Shown here: piece after piece, positions 10,687-20,647 of the stretch
Numbering within the stretch: position 1 is the first letter of the stretch
Layout: every line of letters starts with the position of its first letter
Origin: Vreelandella populi
Lineage (GTDB): Bacteria > Pseudomonadota > Gammaproteobacteria > Pseudomonadales > Halomonadaceae
Direction of reading: 5' to 3'
DNA length: 64,000 nucleotides
NCBI RefSeq assembly: GCF_003989825.1
Contig: NZ_RZHE01000008.1
Location: 62,001-126,000, forward strand
Notes under the pieces: generated by a model
What the model saw: the letters and a program-made list of their open reading frames with translations, nothing else
Told to the model about the DNA's origin: nothing
Database searches by the model: none
Translations under genes and position numbers: made by a program

Positions 10687-12726
10687 CTAGTGAACCGGGT
10701 AAATGCGCCAGACGGCGAATGGCAGGACGTCGGGTTCGAGCCGCACCGACTGCCATTTGCCCTGCCACGTCCAGCGTTTTCCACTCATCAGATCCTCTAC
10801 ATGCAGCGCTGCCTCCTCCGGTAGACCGAACAGCGCCAAAGGCAACTCGAACGTGCCCTCCTGAGGTTCGAAAGGATCAAGATTCACAGCAACAAGAATC
10901 ACGTTATCAAGTGCGTCGGTGGCCTTGGTGAAGAGCAGCAAGCGGTCGTTGTGTACCGTGTGGAAGGTCACACCCAGATGGGTATGCAGCGCCGGGTTTT
11001 CGCGCCGAAGTCGGTTAAGCTGGGTGATCTCGTAGACGATATTACCGGGTGCGCTGTAATCACGCGGGCGAATCTCATATTTTTCAGAGTCGAGATACTC
11101 TTCCTTGCCTGGCACCGGGGCGCCTTCGCAGAGCTCAAATCCTGAGTACATGCCCCATAAGCCTGAGCCCATCGTGGCAAGTGCGGCGCGAATTAGAAAA
11201 CCGGCCCGCCCGGAAGACTGCAAAAAGTAAGGGTTGATATCTGGCGTGTTGACGAAGAAGTTCGGCCGGTAACCATCGCGCAGCGGCGCCTCGTTCAACT
11301 GGGTAAAATATTCCGTCAGCTCGGCCTTGGTGTGCCGCCAGGTAAAGTAGGTGTAGCTCTGGGTAAAACCCAGCTTGCCCAGGCGCAGCATCATGGCCGG
11401 GCGAGTGAAGGCTTCCGCCAGAAAGATCACATCAGGGTCACGCCTGCGGATATCGCCGATTAGCCACTCCCAGAAAGGCAGCGGCTTGGTATGCGGATTA
11501 TCAACGCGAAAGATCTTCACTCCTTCATCGACCCAGCCCTGCACCACATCGCGCAGCTCGGTCCACAGCTCAGGAACAGCATCCTTGGCGTAGAAATCGA
11601 CGTTGACGATGTCCTGGTACTTCTTGGGTGGGTTCTCGGCGTAGCGGATCGAGCCGTCGGGACGCCAGGAGAACCAGCCGGGGTGCTCCCTAAGCCACGG
11701 GTGATCCGGCGAGCACTGGATGGCGAAATCAAGCGCTATCTCCATGCCATGTTCGCCAGCCACACGCACCAGCTCGCGGAAATCCTCGCGGGTGCCGAGC
11801 TCAGGGTGAATGGCCTCGTGACCACCTTCATTGCTTCCGATCGCGTAGGGGCTGCCGGGATCGTCTGGCCCGGCTTCCAGGCTGTTGTTGGGCCCTTTGC
11901 GATGCTTGCGGCCAATCGGATGAATGGGCGGGAAATAGAGCACGTCAAAGCCCATGTCGCGGATGATGGGTAGCCGCTTGTGAACGTCCTTGAACGTGCC
12001 GTGGCGGTTGGGGTTGTCAGTTTCCGAGCGGGGGAACAGCTCATACCAGCTGGCAAAGCGTGCCTTGAGCCTTTCCACATCTAAAGGATAGGTAACATCG
12101 CTTTGCGTGAGGTGCGGGCGTGAGTCCGCTTCGTGCATCAACTGTGCCGTGTCGCTATCCAGCAGCAGCGCAACACGTTCGCCCTCCTGAGGAGCCAGTT
12201 GAAACTGTTCATGAAGAGCAACCAGTGCCTCGTTGAGCGCTTCATTGTTGTTTCCAGAAGCGCGCTCAGCGGCGCGTTCGATCAGTTGTCTGCCTTCTTC
12301 GAGTTCGAGGCTGATGGGAACGCCTGCCTGGTGCTTCTTGGAAAGCTCATAGCGGTAGGTAGCGTAAATATCCCACCAGGCTTCGATAGTAAACGTGTGG
12401 CGGCCCACGCGCGTCGGGGTGAAGCTGCCTTCCCATACATCCAACCCCAGAGGCTTGGCCGGCTGCATGGGAACACGCTGCTGTCGTCCCTCATCATCTT
12501 GCCAGCACACGGCTGCCGCCAGCACATCGTGGCCGTCAGCGAAAATTGTCGCCTTGACCAGTACTGGCTCGTCAATCACCGTCTTAGCTGCAAAACGTCC
12601 GTTATCTAGGGAGGGCATGACGGCTTCAATCGCAATGCGCGGTGCCTGGACAGCCGTCAGAACATCGTTAGGTTCCTGCTCTTGCGCCGGTAGGGCAGGT
12701 GAGGCTGGAGTGACAGATGAACTCAT
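10687..12726 (-). CDS. glgE: Alpha-1,4-glucan:maltose-1-phosphate maltosyltransferase GlgE
   Basis: Transfers maltosyl units from alpha-maltose-1-phosphate to the non-reducing end of alpha-1,4-glucan (GH13_3). The 679-residue protein has an N-terminal beta-rich domain, a helical insert, then the barrel. The GlgE hallmark KIFRVDNPHTKP holds nucleophile D409, and acid E438 sits in IFLAEAF; the 29-residue spacing equals that of the Streptomyces enzyme. The ribosome site AAGGAG lies 9 bases before the ATG. Position between glgX and treS-mak fits supply of maltose-1-phosphate by TreS-Mak. The gaps to neighbours (58 and 112 bp) are the widest inside the operon. Confidence 0.97.
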   Translation of the reverse strand: MSSSVTPASPALPAQEQEPNDVLTAVQAPRIAIEAVMPSLDNGRFAAKTVIDEPVLVKATIFADGHDVLAAAVCWQDDEGRQQRVPMQPAKPLGLDVWEGSFTPTRVGRHTFTIEAWWDIYATYRYELSKKHQAGVPISLELEEGRQLIERAAERASGNNNEALNEALVALHEQFQLAPQEGERVALLLDSDTAQLMHEADSRPHLTQSDVTYPLDVERLKARFASWYELFPRSETDNPNRHGTFKDVHKRLPIIRDMGFDVLYFPPIHPIGRKHRKGPNNSLEAGPDDPGSPYAIGSNEGGHEAIHPELGTREDFRELVRVAGEHGMEIALDFAIQCSPDHPWLREHPGWFSWRPDGSIRYAENPPKKYQDIVNVDFYAKDAVPELWTELRDVVQGWVDEGVKIFRVDNPHTKPLPFWEWLIGDIRRRDPDVIFLAEAFTRPAMMLRLGKLGFTQSYTYFTWRHTKAELTEYFTQLNEAPLRDGYRPNFFVNTPDINPYFLQSSGRAGFLIRAALATMGSGLWGMYSGFELCEGAPVPGKEEYLDSEKYEIRPRDYSAPGNIVYEITQLNRLRRENPALHTHLGVTFHTVHNDRLLLFTKATDALDNVILVAVNLDPFEPQEGTFELPLALFGLPEEAALHVEDLMSGKRWTWQGKWQSVRLEPDVLPFAVWRIYPVH

Positions 12727-12784
12727 TGCATGCTTCTCCTTGCAGCACGAAAATGCCCTTAAGCTTAGACGCGCTGCCTCATGG

Positions 12785-15028
12785 CTAGGTTGCGGCGTTA
12801 TCAGCCTGCTGCACTTGCTCTAGTTGAACCAGCTCCAGCAGGGCCAGCGAACGGCTTTCCATTACATGTTCCTCTCCAAAAGAACGTTGGCCAGAAGAAC
12901 GCTGGCCATTAGCGCCCTGGAAAGCTTCTTCCTCGGTGGACCAACTGGTATCGAGTCGGCATAACCAGCCCCCACCGCTGGGTGCTTCGGGTAAGTGAAA
13001 CGCCACTGAGTCATGGTGAGCATTAAAAATCAGCAGTAAGGTAATGTCGGCACCGGCACGGCGTATGCCGCTGGGCTGGGCACGACCGTCCAGCATCAAT
13101 CCTAGTGTTCGGGCCTCAGAGTCTTCCCAGCGCTCAACGCTCATTTCATTGCCATCCGGGGCCAGCCAGGTCACTTCCTTGAGCCCCATTTCCTCGTTAT
13201 ATTCACCCGAAAGGAAGCGTCCGCGCCGCAGGATGGGGTAGCGCAGCCGCAGCGCCGTCACTCGGCGCACATACTCGATCATGGCGTGGGCGTTACCGTC
13301 GAGGTTCCAGTCCAGCCAGCTGATCTCGTTGTCCTGACAGTAGGCGTTATTGTTGCCCTGCTGGGTGCGCAGCAGTTCATCGCCCGCCAGCAACATGGGT
13401 GTGCCCTGGGAAAACAGCGTAGTGGCGATAAAGTTACGAATCTGGCGTAACCGCAACGCCTGAATCTCGTCATTGTCGCTCTGACCCTCTTCGCCGTGGT
13501 TCCACGACAGGTTGTCGCTGTGGCCATCCTGGTTATTCTCGCCGTTTGCCTCGTTATGCTTATCGTTGTAGGCCACCAGATCAAACAGGGTATAGCCGTC
13601 GTGAGCGGTGACGAAGTTGACCGACGCAAACGGTCGCCGACCGCGGCGATTGAATAAGTCCGCCGAGCCCATAAGCCGTGTGGCAAGCTCTGGAAGTTTG
13701 CCTTCATCGCCGCGCCAGAAAGCACGCACGGTATCGCGGTAACGGTCGTTCCACTCCGCCCAACCCGGCGGGAAACCACCTACCTGGTAACCGCCGGGGC
13801 CGCAGTCCCAAGGTTCGGCAATCAGTTTGACCCGGCTAAGTACCGGGTCCTGGCGGCAGGAGTCGAGAAAGCCGCCACCTTCATCAAAGCCGTGAGGCTC
13901 GCGCCCGAGTATGGTCGCCAGATCGAAACGGAAGCCATCAACGCGCATTTCCGTGGCCCAGTAGCGCAGGGAGTCGGTAACCATTTGCAGAACGCGCTGG
14001 TGGCTCAGGTTCAGCGTGTTACCGGTGCCGGTGTCGTCGATGTAGTAGCGCGGCTCATCCGGCATCAGTCGGTAGTAGGAGGCGTTATCGATCCCCTTGA
14101 GGGAGAGCGTTGGGCCGAGCTCGTTACCTTCAGCCGTGTGGTTGTAGACCACGTCAAGAATAACTTCCAGGTCGGCGGCATGAAAGCGCGCGACCATCTC
14201 CTTGAATTCATTCACACTTTCACCAGACAGATAGCGCGAATGAGGGGCAAAGAAGCCTAGCGTGTTGTAGCCCCAATAGTTGTGCAGCCCTTGCTCCTGC
14301 AGGTGCTGATCGTCGGCAAACGCGTGGATGGGCAGAAGCTCGACCGACGACACGCCCAGCGAGCGAATGTAGTCGACCACATCGTTGACCATCAGCCCGG
14401 CAAAGGTACCGCGTAGCGCTTCAGGTACCGACGGATGACGCATGGTGTAGCCACGAACATGGGTCTCATAAACAATGGTCTTGTCCCAGGGAAGCTGCAC
14501 CCCTCGCGAGCGCCCCCATGTGAAGGCCGGGTCAACTACTTTGCATTTCGGCATGAACTCGGCACTGTCGCGTTCATCGAAGCTCAGATCGCCATCCGGA
14601 TGGCCAATGGTGTAACCGAATAGCGCCTCGTCCCACTTGATCTCGCCCACGATCTGCTTGGCGTAGGGGTCAAGCAGCAGCTTATTGGGATTGAAGCGAT
14701 GCCCCTCTTCGGGTGCGTAAGGCCCATACACACGGTAGCCGTAGAGTTGACCAGGCCGCACGTCTGGAAGGTAGCCGTGCCACACTTCGTCGGTATATTC
14801 GGGGAGTTCGATACGTTCCAGCTCGTGCTCGCCCGTTTCATCAAACAGGCATAGCTCAACCCGGGTAGCATGCGCCGAAAAAAGCGCGAAATTCACCCCC
14901 AGGCCATCCCAGTTAGCGCCTAAGGGAAACGACCATCCTTCGTGCACGCGCGAGCGCCGCATGACGCTAGGGGCTTCGTCGGTCGCAACGGAGTCATCGC
15001 CGTCCCGCGTGGTTTGGCTTGTCTGCAT
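12785..15028 (-). CDS. glgX: Glycogen debranching enzyme GlgX
   Basis: An isoamylase-type GH13 enzyme that hydrolyses alpha-1,6 branches of glycogen or limit dextrin. The length of about 747 residues is typical. A CBM48 domain opens the protein ([16 protein letters not shown]), followed by the barrel with D369 in VDGFRFD, the acid in LIAEPWD, and a third carboxylate in VTAHDGYT. The ATG at 15037 has AAGG directly abutting it, too close for use, whereas ATG 15028 has it 8-9 bases upstream, so I prefer 15028. Debranched linear chains would feed TreY/TreZ in the same operon; in Sulfolobus the analogous enzyme TreX is also encoded with TreY and TreZ. Confidence 0.95.
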   Translation of the reverse strand: MQTSQTTRDGDDSVATDEAPSVMRRSRVHEGWSFPLGANWDGLGVNFALFSAHATRVELCLFDETGEHELERIELPEYTDEVWHGYLPDVRPGQLYGYRVYGPYAPEEGHRFNPNKLLLDPYAKQIVGEIKWDEALFGYTIGHPDGDLSFDERDSAEFMPKCKVVDPAFTWGRSRGVQLPWDKTIVYETHVRGYTMRHPSVPEALRGTFAGLMVNDVVDYIRSLGVSSVELLPIHAFADDQHLQEQGLHNYWGYNTLGFFAPHSRYLSGESVNEFKEMVARFHAADLEVILDVVYNHTAEGNELGPTLSLKGIDNASYYRLMPDEPRYYIDDTGTGNTLNLSHQRVLQMVTDSLRYWATEMRVDGFRFDLATILGREPHGFDEGGGFLDSCRQDPVLSRVKLIAEPWDCGPGGYQVGGFPPGWAEWNDRYRDTVRAFWRGDEGKLPELATRLMGSADLFNRRGRRPFASVNFVTAHDGYTLFDLVAYNDKHNEANGENNQDGHSDNLSWNHGEEGQSDNDEIQALRLRQIRNFIATTLFSQGTPMLLAGDELLRTQQGNNNAYCQDNEISWLDWNLDGNAHAMIEYVRRVTALRLRYPILRRGRFLSGEYNEEMGLKEVTWLAPDGNEMSVERWEDSEARTLGLMLDGRAQPSGIRRAGADITLLLIFNAHHDSVAFHLPEAPSGGGWLCRLDTSWSTEEEAFQGANGQRSSGQRSFGEEHVMESRSLALLELVQLEQVQQADNAAT

Positions 15029-15073
15029 CTCATTCATCCTTGAGCCTTTTGAGTGCTCTTATGAGTGGTCGCT

Positions 15074-15673
15074 TTACTTCCGCTCGCTTGGCTTCTTCGC
15101 TTTGGTCGTGGTTTTCTTGGTAACTGTTTTACTGGACTGTGATTTTCCTGATCCGGGCGTCTTTTTAGGCTGAGCGGGTGTTGATTTCTTGGCCGGTTGG
15201 GGCGCATCAGCCTCGTCGGTTGCAGTCAAAGCTTCACTGCTACGACGCGGGCGCTGGGCGCGTTTTACAGTGGCGGACTCTTCCGGCATTGGCTCCATTG
15301 AGCCTACCGCTTCGTCGGGTGTAGGTTCCTGGGGCGGATGGCCACGGTCCTGTACAGGCACGTCCTGTCCTACCGACATATCATCTCGAAAGGGGGCTTC
15401 ATCGAATGAGGGATCGCCATTGGGATCCTCTAGCGGCAGGCGACTCTCCTGAATGCCCATCTCGTCCTCTTCCAGAGGGAGGTCATCTTCCAGAATGGGC
15501 GCCTCGTCAAGGGGTTCGCCCACTTCGTCAAGCTCGGCTTCGTTGCCAGCGGCTTGTTCGGCAGCCACTATCTTGGTTGCCCTGTCCCAATGTTGTTGCT
15601 GCTGCCCTTCGGGGCGCCCTTCAGCTTCCCAAATGCTGTAGGCCAATTGACGTACGCGTTCTTCGTCAGTCAT
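15074..15673 (-). CDS. DUF2934 domain protein with lysine-rich tail
   Basis: A 199-residue protein in three parts. Residues 1-40 match DUF2934 (start TDEERVRQLAYSIWEAEGRP), a short helix-rich module of unknown function. Residues about 45-110 are strongly acidic (many D/E, P). The C-terminal 50 residues are rich in Lys, Thr, Ser and Pro, like a histone H1-type tail. A GGGAGAG ribosome site lies 6 bases before the ATG. The gene sits 17 bp after treY and 45 bp before glgX, so it is co-transcribed with glucan enzymes. No function is assigned. A nucleic-acid-binding or scaffold role is only a guess from the charge pattern. Confidence 0.85.
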   Translation of the reverse strand: MTDEERVRQLAYSIWEAEGRPEGQQQQHWDRATKIVAAEQAAGNEAELDEVGEPLDEAPILEDDLPLEEDEMGIQESRLPLEDPNGDPSFDEAPFRDDMSVGQDVPVQDRGHPPQEPTPDEAVGSMEPMPEESATVKRAQRPRRSSEALTATDEADAPQPAKKSTPAQPKKTPGSGKSQSSKTVTKKTTTKAKKPSERK

Positions 15674-15690
15674 CTCAGCTCTCCCTATGC

Positions 15691-18513
15691 CTATTTCGAT
15701 AATTCACTATGTGGATGGAAGGGCGGGGCTTCAGTGCTGCTGTCCATGTGGTCAGCGCGCAGAAAAACTCCCACGGGTAGCTCAGCAAGCAAGCTGGCAA
15801 CAGAAATGCCGGCGCTGCCTGCTTCCAGGGTTGCCTCGGTTAAAACGCTTCGCCAACAACCGGGGTCAGGTTGCAGGCACGTGTCCTCCCAGCGTTCTTG
15901 TGGAATATGCGGCCTGTCGGTGTTATCCAGCAGGTTGGCGGTGAGTCGGGGGACCACCACCAATAATTGGTAGCCGGTATAGCGGCGGGTAAAAGCCACC
16001 ACGTGATTGGCAAGTTCGCCGTCTGCCATAAGCGGGCGATAGTCGCCTTGGTCGAACAGCAGCGGATGGCGTTGGCGAAGCTTGAGCAAACGGGCAATCA
16101 GTGCTTGTTTTACTCGCCCATCACGCCAGGTGCGCAGGGCCTCGGCGGGCGGCAGCGCCTGATCAAGCCCTGTTTTACGCAGGCCGTAGTCGACTGGGCG
16201 GCGGTTATCCGGATCTACCAAGCTGTAGTCCCAGAACTCGTTTCCCTGATAAAGATCCGGCACGCCGGGTACGGTTAGGCGCAGTACCGTCTGTACCAGG
16301 CCGTTAATGGCGCCCGGAAGGTCAAGGGTGCGCGCAGCTGCGGCGATCGAATCTCGCAAGGGCGCTGTGGTCAGCAACCCTTCTAAAAATGTGCGGCAAG
16401 CCGATTCGTAAGCCTCGTCGGGCCACAGCCAGTGGCTACGCAGCTTGGCTTCGCGCAGGGCTTTTAACTGCCACTCGGCGAGTCGCTGGTTAAAATGCTC
16501 AAGCGCCTCATTGTCCTGCGAATCAAACGTCGGCGACCAGGCGCCCAGTACAATTTGATAGAGAATCAGCTCATCGCCCGGTGAGGGCGCAAGCCCCTCA
16601 GGCAATGACTGGCGCAGCGGTGCAGCCATTTTCCGCCAACGCTCAACCTGGCTTGTAAACATCACCGCGTGCTCGCTCAGCGCGGCAAGCCGGGCACGTA
16701 CATCTTCGCCTCGCTTGTGGTCGTGGGTAGCGGTGGTCACCATGGAGCCAGGGAAGTCACGGGCACGCCGGGCATTCGCCTTATGGAAGTACTCGGCGGA
16801 GTGGCTAAAGTGCTCCCCGTCAAAGCCCACATCGTTACGCGAAATCAGTACCGCACTACGATACCCAGCGGTATCTTCCACCGCCTTGGCGGCAACCGGC
16901 GAGGTCAGCTGTTGAAAGCGAGTAATCGCGCGCTGGCGCAGCTGTCGCTCGTTATCCTTGGTGCAATCATGCGGTGGCTCACCGCCCAGCCAACGCTCAA
17001 GCGCTTCAAGAACGCCAATGTCCGGCGGGTTAAGCGCTTTGCGTGCACCCTGCATTGCCTGGGTAAAGAAAGGGTGATCGGCATCGGGGCGGCCGGTGTC
17101 ATCGGCATAGCTGCGGTAGATAGGGAAGTGGACAATCAACGCTTCCAAGGCACGGCGAATCGCGGCCAGGGTAATGTCGCGACTGCTCAATTGAGCACGC
17201 GCGACAGCATGCAGGGCGCGGGCGCAGGCAGAAAACTCGCTGGCCAGCAAGGAGGCAAGTACCTCGCGTCTGGCCAGGCGCACCTCGGACGAAAAGTCAG
17301 GATTACGACCACTGACTTCATGCCATAGTTGACGTAGGGGGGCAGCGTTAGCTGGGTCGTGCTGTATCCCCGAGACTTCGTTCATGAACTCGTAGCCGCT
17401 GGTGCCGTCTATGCCCCAGTCGGTATGTAGCGTCTCGCCGTCGCCCAGAATCTTTTCCACATACAGGGTGACATTGCGCGGCGCATCGCTTGGGCGTTTT
17501 TCCTCTAGCGCATCCAGGTGCTGGCGCAGACGCAGGCAGTAGCCCCGAGGGTCGGCCAGCCCATCAACGTGGTCAACGCGCAGGCCGTCGACCCAGCCTT
17601 CCTCGACCAGACGTAACGGCAGGGCATGTACGGCCTCAAAGACTTTCGGGTCTTCAATGCGTAACCCGCCCAGTTCGGTAACGTCGAAAAAACGCCGCCA
17701 GTTAATCTCATCGGATGCGGTGCGCCACCACGCCAAGCGGTAGTGCTGACGTTCCAGCAAGGCATGAAGCCTAGTGGCGGCGTTAGTACTCGTGCCATTG
17801 AACAGTTTCATGACGGCGCTGAGCGACGCCTGGGCCTCGGGCGATTCCATCACCTTGTTTAACTGACGACGCGCATCCTGGGTAGACGTGTAAGCGTCTT
17901 CGTCTTGCTGCAGGGCTTCAAAAAAAGCCGCCTGCTCATACAGCGCGTTGTGCTCGGAAAAATGCAGTATGTCGCCGTAGTGACGCGGGTCGATAGGAAA
18001 ACGGTGCTCGTGATAATCGACGTGAAAGCTTGCCGCCTCGGCGTCGTAGTCCAGTGTCAATTCGCCTGAGTTGAGTACTTCGGCATAGGCGGCGCCAAGA
18101 AACGGCACGAGCAGTTTGCCGTTAAGCGTAGGGTCAGGAGAGTGCCAATCGATATCGAAGAACCCTGCGTAGGGGCTGTCGCCACCCCAGGCCAGCACGT
18201 CCTGCCACCACGGATTTTCCGAGCCGCCCACCGCCAAGTGATTGGGCACAATATCCAGAACCAATCCCATATCGTGGGCGCGCAGTCGGGTCACCAGGCT
18301 TTTCAGAGCGGCCTCACCGCCTAGTTCAGGGTCGATGCGGGTGGGGTCAACGCCGTCGTAGCCATGCGGGGACCCCGCGCGTGACATTTGAAGCGGTGAA
18401 GCATAGATATGGCTGATGCCTAAAGCAGCATAGTAGTCTACCCAGCGTTCAGCATCCGCCAGTGTAAAATCGCGATGAAACTGGAGCCGAAGCGTCGCGC
18501 GAATCTCATTCAT
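15691..18513 (-). CDS. treY: Malto-oligosyltrehalose synthase TreY
   Basis: A GH13_26 intramolecular transglucosylase that turns the reducing-end linkage of a malto-oligosaccharide into a trehalose unit. Length is about 940 residues, as in proteobacterial TreY. The N-terminus shows TLRLQFHRDFTLADA and the substrate-pocket stretch SPHGYDGVDPTRI; the nucleophile is D314 in VDGLRVDHVDG, and the acid is in LYVEKILGDGE. I chose ATG 18513 because GGGAGG lies 7 bases upstream; the longer frame begins with a TTG inside that ribosome site. The start overlaps the malQ stop by 8 bp. Works with TreZ to release free trehalose from glucan ends. Confidence 0.96.
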   Translation of the reverse strand: MNEIRATLRLQFHRDFTLADAERWVDYYAALGISHIYASPLQMSRAGSPHGYDGVDPTRIDPELGGEAALKSLVTRLRAHDMGLVLDIVPNHLAVGGSENPWWQDVLAWGGDSPYAGFFDIDWHSPDPTLNGKLLVPFLGAAYAEVLNSGELTLDYDAEAASFHVDYHEHRFPIDPRHYGDILHFSEHNALYEQAAFFEALQQDEDAYTSTQDARRQLNKVMESPEAQASLSAVMKLFNGTSTNAATRLHALLERQHYRLAWWRTASDEINWRRFFDVTELGGLRIEDPKVFEAVHALPLRLVEEGWVDGLRVDHVDGLADPRGYCLRLRQHLDALEEKRPSDAPRNVTLYVEKILGDGETLHTDWGIDGTSGYEFMNEVSGIQHDPANAAPLRQLWHEVSGRNPDFSSEVRLARREVLASLLASEFSACARALHAVARAQLSSRDITLAAIRRALEALIVHFPIYRSYADDTGRPDADHPFFTQAMQGARKALNPPDIGVLEALERWLGGEPPHDCTKDNERQLRQRAITRFQQLTSPVAAKAVEDTAGYRSAVLISRNDVGFDGEHFSHSAEYFHKANARRARDFPGSMVTTATHDHKRGEDVRARLAALSEHAVMFTSQVERWRKMAAPLRQSLPEGLAPSPGDELILYQIVLGAWSPTFDSQDNEALEHFNQRLAEWQLKALREAKLRSHWLWPDEAYESACRTFLEGLLTTAPLRDSIAAAARTLDLPGAINGLVQTVLRLTVPGVPDLYQGNEFWDYSLVDPDNRRPVDYGLRKTGLDQALPPAEALRTWRDGRVKQALIARLLKLRQRHPLLFDQGDYRPLMADGELANHVVAFTRRYTGYQLLVVVPRLTANLLDNTDRPHIPQERWEDTCLQPDPGCWRSVLTEATLEAGSAGISVASLLAELPVGVFLRADHMDSSTEAPPFHPHSELSK

Positions 18514-20647
18514 GAGACGGCCTCCCAAACAGGGCAGATGGTGAGGTCGGTTCTTTTAGCTCACCGCTGCGCGAAAGCGCCAATGCGCCAAGCCGCTGAT
18601 GAACTTCGTCGGATGCCAGCAGGTCGCTGGCATCCGTTGCCCAGCGACGGCGCCAATTCGGATGTTCAGCTGTGCTGTTGGGCAGGTTGGCCTGCTCTTC
18701 GAGCCCCAGAACATCCTCTACCGGCAGTAGTACCAGCGGGGCGGAGGTGCCGCCCAGATGGCGGGCACAGGCATCAAGCACCTGCGAGGCGGGAATGTCG
18801 GCAGCTTCCAGGGTCTGGGTGGTCGGTTTGCTGCCCAGCAGTCCAAGCGTTGTGGCAAGCTTGGCCCGTTCATGACGACGGGCCTGTTGTTCGCCCTCCA
18901 GGCTCTGGTTAGCCTTGAACAATCCAAGACGGTCGCGCCATTCAATATCGCGGCCCGCCCACCAGCCGGCTACAGTGGGCAGGTCATGAGTTGAGGTGGT
19001 AGCCAGCGCATCGGGGGACCACTTATCTACAGCCAAGTAGTTTTGCTCCTCATCCTGCTCGAACCATAGCACCTGCATGCCCAATATGCCGCGTGCGGCC
19101 AGCTGCTGGCGAAAACCCGGCGCCACGGTGCCAAGATCCTCGCCAATGACAATGGCGCGATGACGCCAGGATTCCAGCGCCACCAGGCGTAGCATGTCGT
19201 CCAATGGATAACGCAGGTAGCCACCCTCAGTGGCGGAAGCACCTTGAGGTACCAGCCATAGGCGCATCAAGCCAAGAACGTGATCAATCCGCAGTCCACC
19301 GGCATGGGCAAAGGCACTACGCAACATATCGATAAAGCTACGAAAACCCGAACGTTTCAGGCCGAAGGGCGAAAAGGCAGCCAGCCCCCAGTTTTGACCC
19401 TGGCCGTTAAACAGGTCAGGGGGCGCGCCTATGGAGACGCCTTCCAACATATCTTCCTGGCGGCTCCATGTCTGACTACCCGCGGCGTCCGCGCCCACGG
19501 CCAAGTCAGCAATTAAGCCTATCGCCATGCCGTTCTCGCGAGCAGCATGCTGGGCGCGCGTCAGGCCATCGGCGGCTAGCCACTGCAGAAAGACGTGAAA
19601 GCCTATTTCGTGGGCGCGGGTCTCGGCAAAACGAGCCAATTCAGGGCTGGCAGGGTCGCGAAGCGCCGTCGGCCAGTCACGCCAGTTACTGGGCCCGAAC
19701 TCCCTTTGCAGGGCCTCAAAACGGCAGTGATCTTCTAGGAGTTCGCCCCCCACCTCGCGGAATGTCTGCATTTTACGGCGTAGGGCTTGAGTGTCGTCAT
19801 CCTGGCAAGCCATAAAATCATCGTAAAGAAACCGCAGCCAAGAGAGCTTGGCCCGGGCCGCCTCGGGCCAGTCGAGTAAATCGTCGGCTTCCAGGCGGCG
19901 AAGTTCTGCCTGCAGCCCATTGCGTGCCTGGGCATCGCGAACGCGGTCTTCACCTAACATGGTTTCCGGTGCGCTATACAGCACGTTGTTAAGAAGCCGC
20001 GTAGAAGGCGAATAGGGGCTGTAATTATCAGGGTTGGCACTGAACATGGCGTGCGTGGGGCTGATAGCCAGCGCGTCCGCGCCAAGTTTTGCCGCCGGGG
20101 CGACAAAGTTTTCCAGCGCCAGGACATCACCAATGCCCCCATCCCCAGAGCGGCGCAGGGCGTAAAGCTGGGCGGCCAGGCCCCATAAGCGGGGCGTGGA
20201 TTCATCGCCAGCTCCATTAGGGAAAAAACACCGCTGTGGAGCGACCGCCAGGGTCAGTTGGGTATCGGCGATGTGCAACTGGTGATAACCGATTTCTGCA
20301 ATACCGGGCAGCGTGCCATCGCTATCTAGCGTGCCCTCTACGCGGCTGCCTTGCTCAAGCATTAATATAAATGCTGTGCCGGGGGCCAGTGACGATGGCA
20401 ACGTGATGGACGTATCAAGATCAGCGGTGATCAACGGTGGCCACTCGGCAGGGCGTTCCGGCGCGTGCAGACGTTTCAGACGCTGCAGGCTTTCATCAAG
20501 CGCCGCTTCATTCTCGGTTGGAAACCCGAGTATTTCCAGCAGGGTACGTTGAACCGACTCAGGCAACTGGCACGGTTCGCCGTCACTGTTTTCCCAATCA
20601 AGCAATAACCCGGCGGCTTCAGCGAGTTGTCTCAACTTATCTTTCAT
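18506..20647 (-). CDS. malQ: 4-alpha-glucanotransferase (amylomaltase) MalQ
   Basis: A GH77 disproportionating enzyme of 713 residues that transfers glucan segments between malto-oligosaccharides, here probably rebuilding chains long enough for TreY from short leftovers. The nucleophile is D455 in LRIDHVLGLMRLW, the acid is in IVIGEDLGTV, and a third carboxylate is in TSTHDLPTVAGWW. The start overlaps the treZ stop as ATGA, with GAGGAGGT 6 bases upstream, and the stop overlaps the treY start. A malQ between treZ and treY recurs in proteobacterial glucan operons. Confidence 0.96.
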   Translation of the reverse strand: MKDKLRQLAEAAGLLLDWENSDGEPCQLPESVQRTLLEILGFPTENEAALDESLQRLKRLHAPERPAEWPPLITADLDTSITLPSSLAPGTAFILMLEQGSRVEGTLDSDGTLPGIAEIGYHQLHIADTQLTLAVAPQRCFFPNGAGDESTPRLWGLAAQLYALRRSGDGGIGDVLALENFVAPAAKLGADALAISPTHAMFSANPDNYSPYSPSTRLLNNVLYSAPETMLGEDRVRDAQARNGLQAELRRLEADDLLDWPEAARAKLSWLRFLYDDFMACQDDDTQALRRKMQTFREVGGELLEDHCRFEALQREFGPSNWRDWPTALRDPASPELARFAETRAHEIGFHVFLQWLAADGLTRAQHAARENGMAIGLIADLAVGADAAGSQTWSRQEDMLEGVSIGAPPDLFNGQGQNWGLAAFSPFGLKRSGFRSFIDMLRSAFAHAGGLRIDHVLGLMRLWLVPQGASATEGGYLRYPLDDMLRLVALESWRHRAIVIGEDLGTVAPGFRQQLAARGILGMQVLWFEQDEEQNYLAVDKWSPDALATTSTHDLPTVAGWWAGRDIEWRDRLGLFKANQSLEGEQQARRHERAKLATTLGLLGSKPTTQTLEAADIPASQVLDACARHLGGTSAPLVLLPVEDVLGLEEQANLPNSTAEHPNWRRRWATDASDLLASDEVHQRLGALALSRSGELKEPTSPSALFGRPSHE

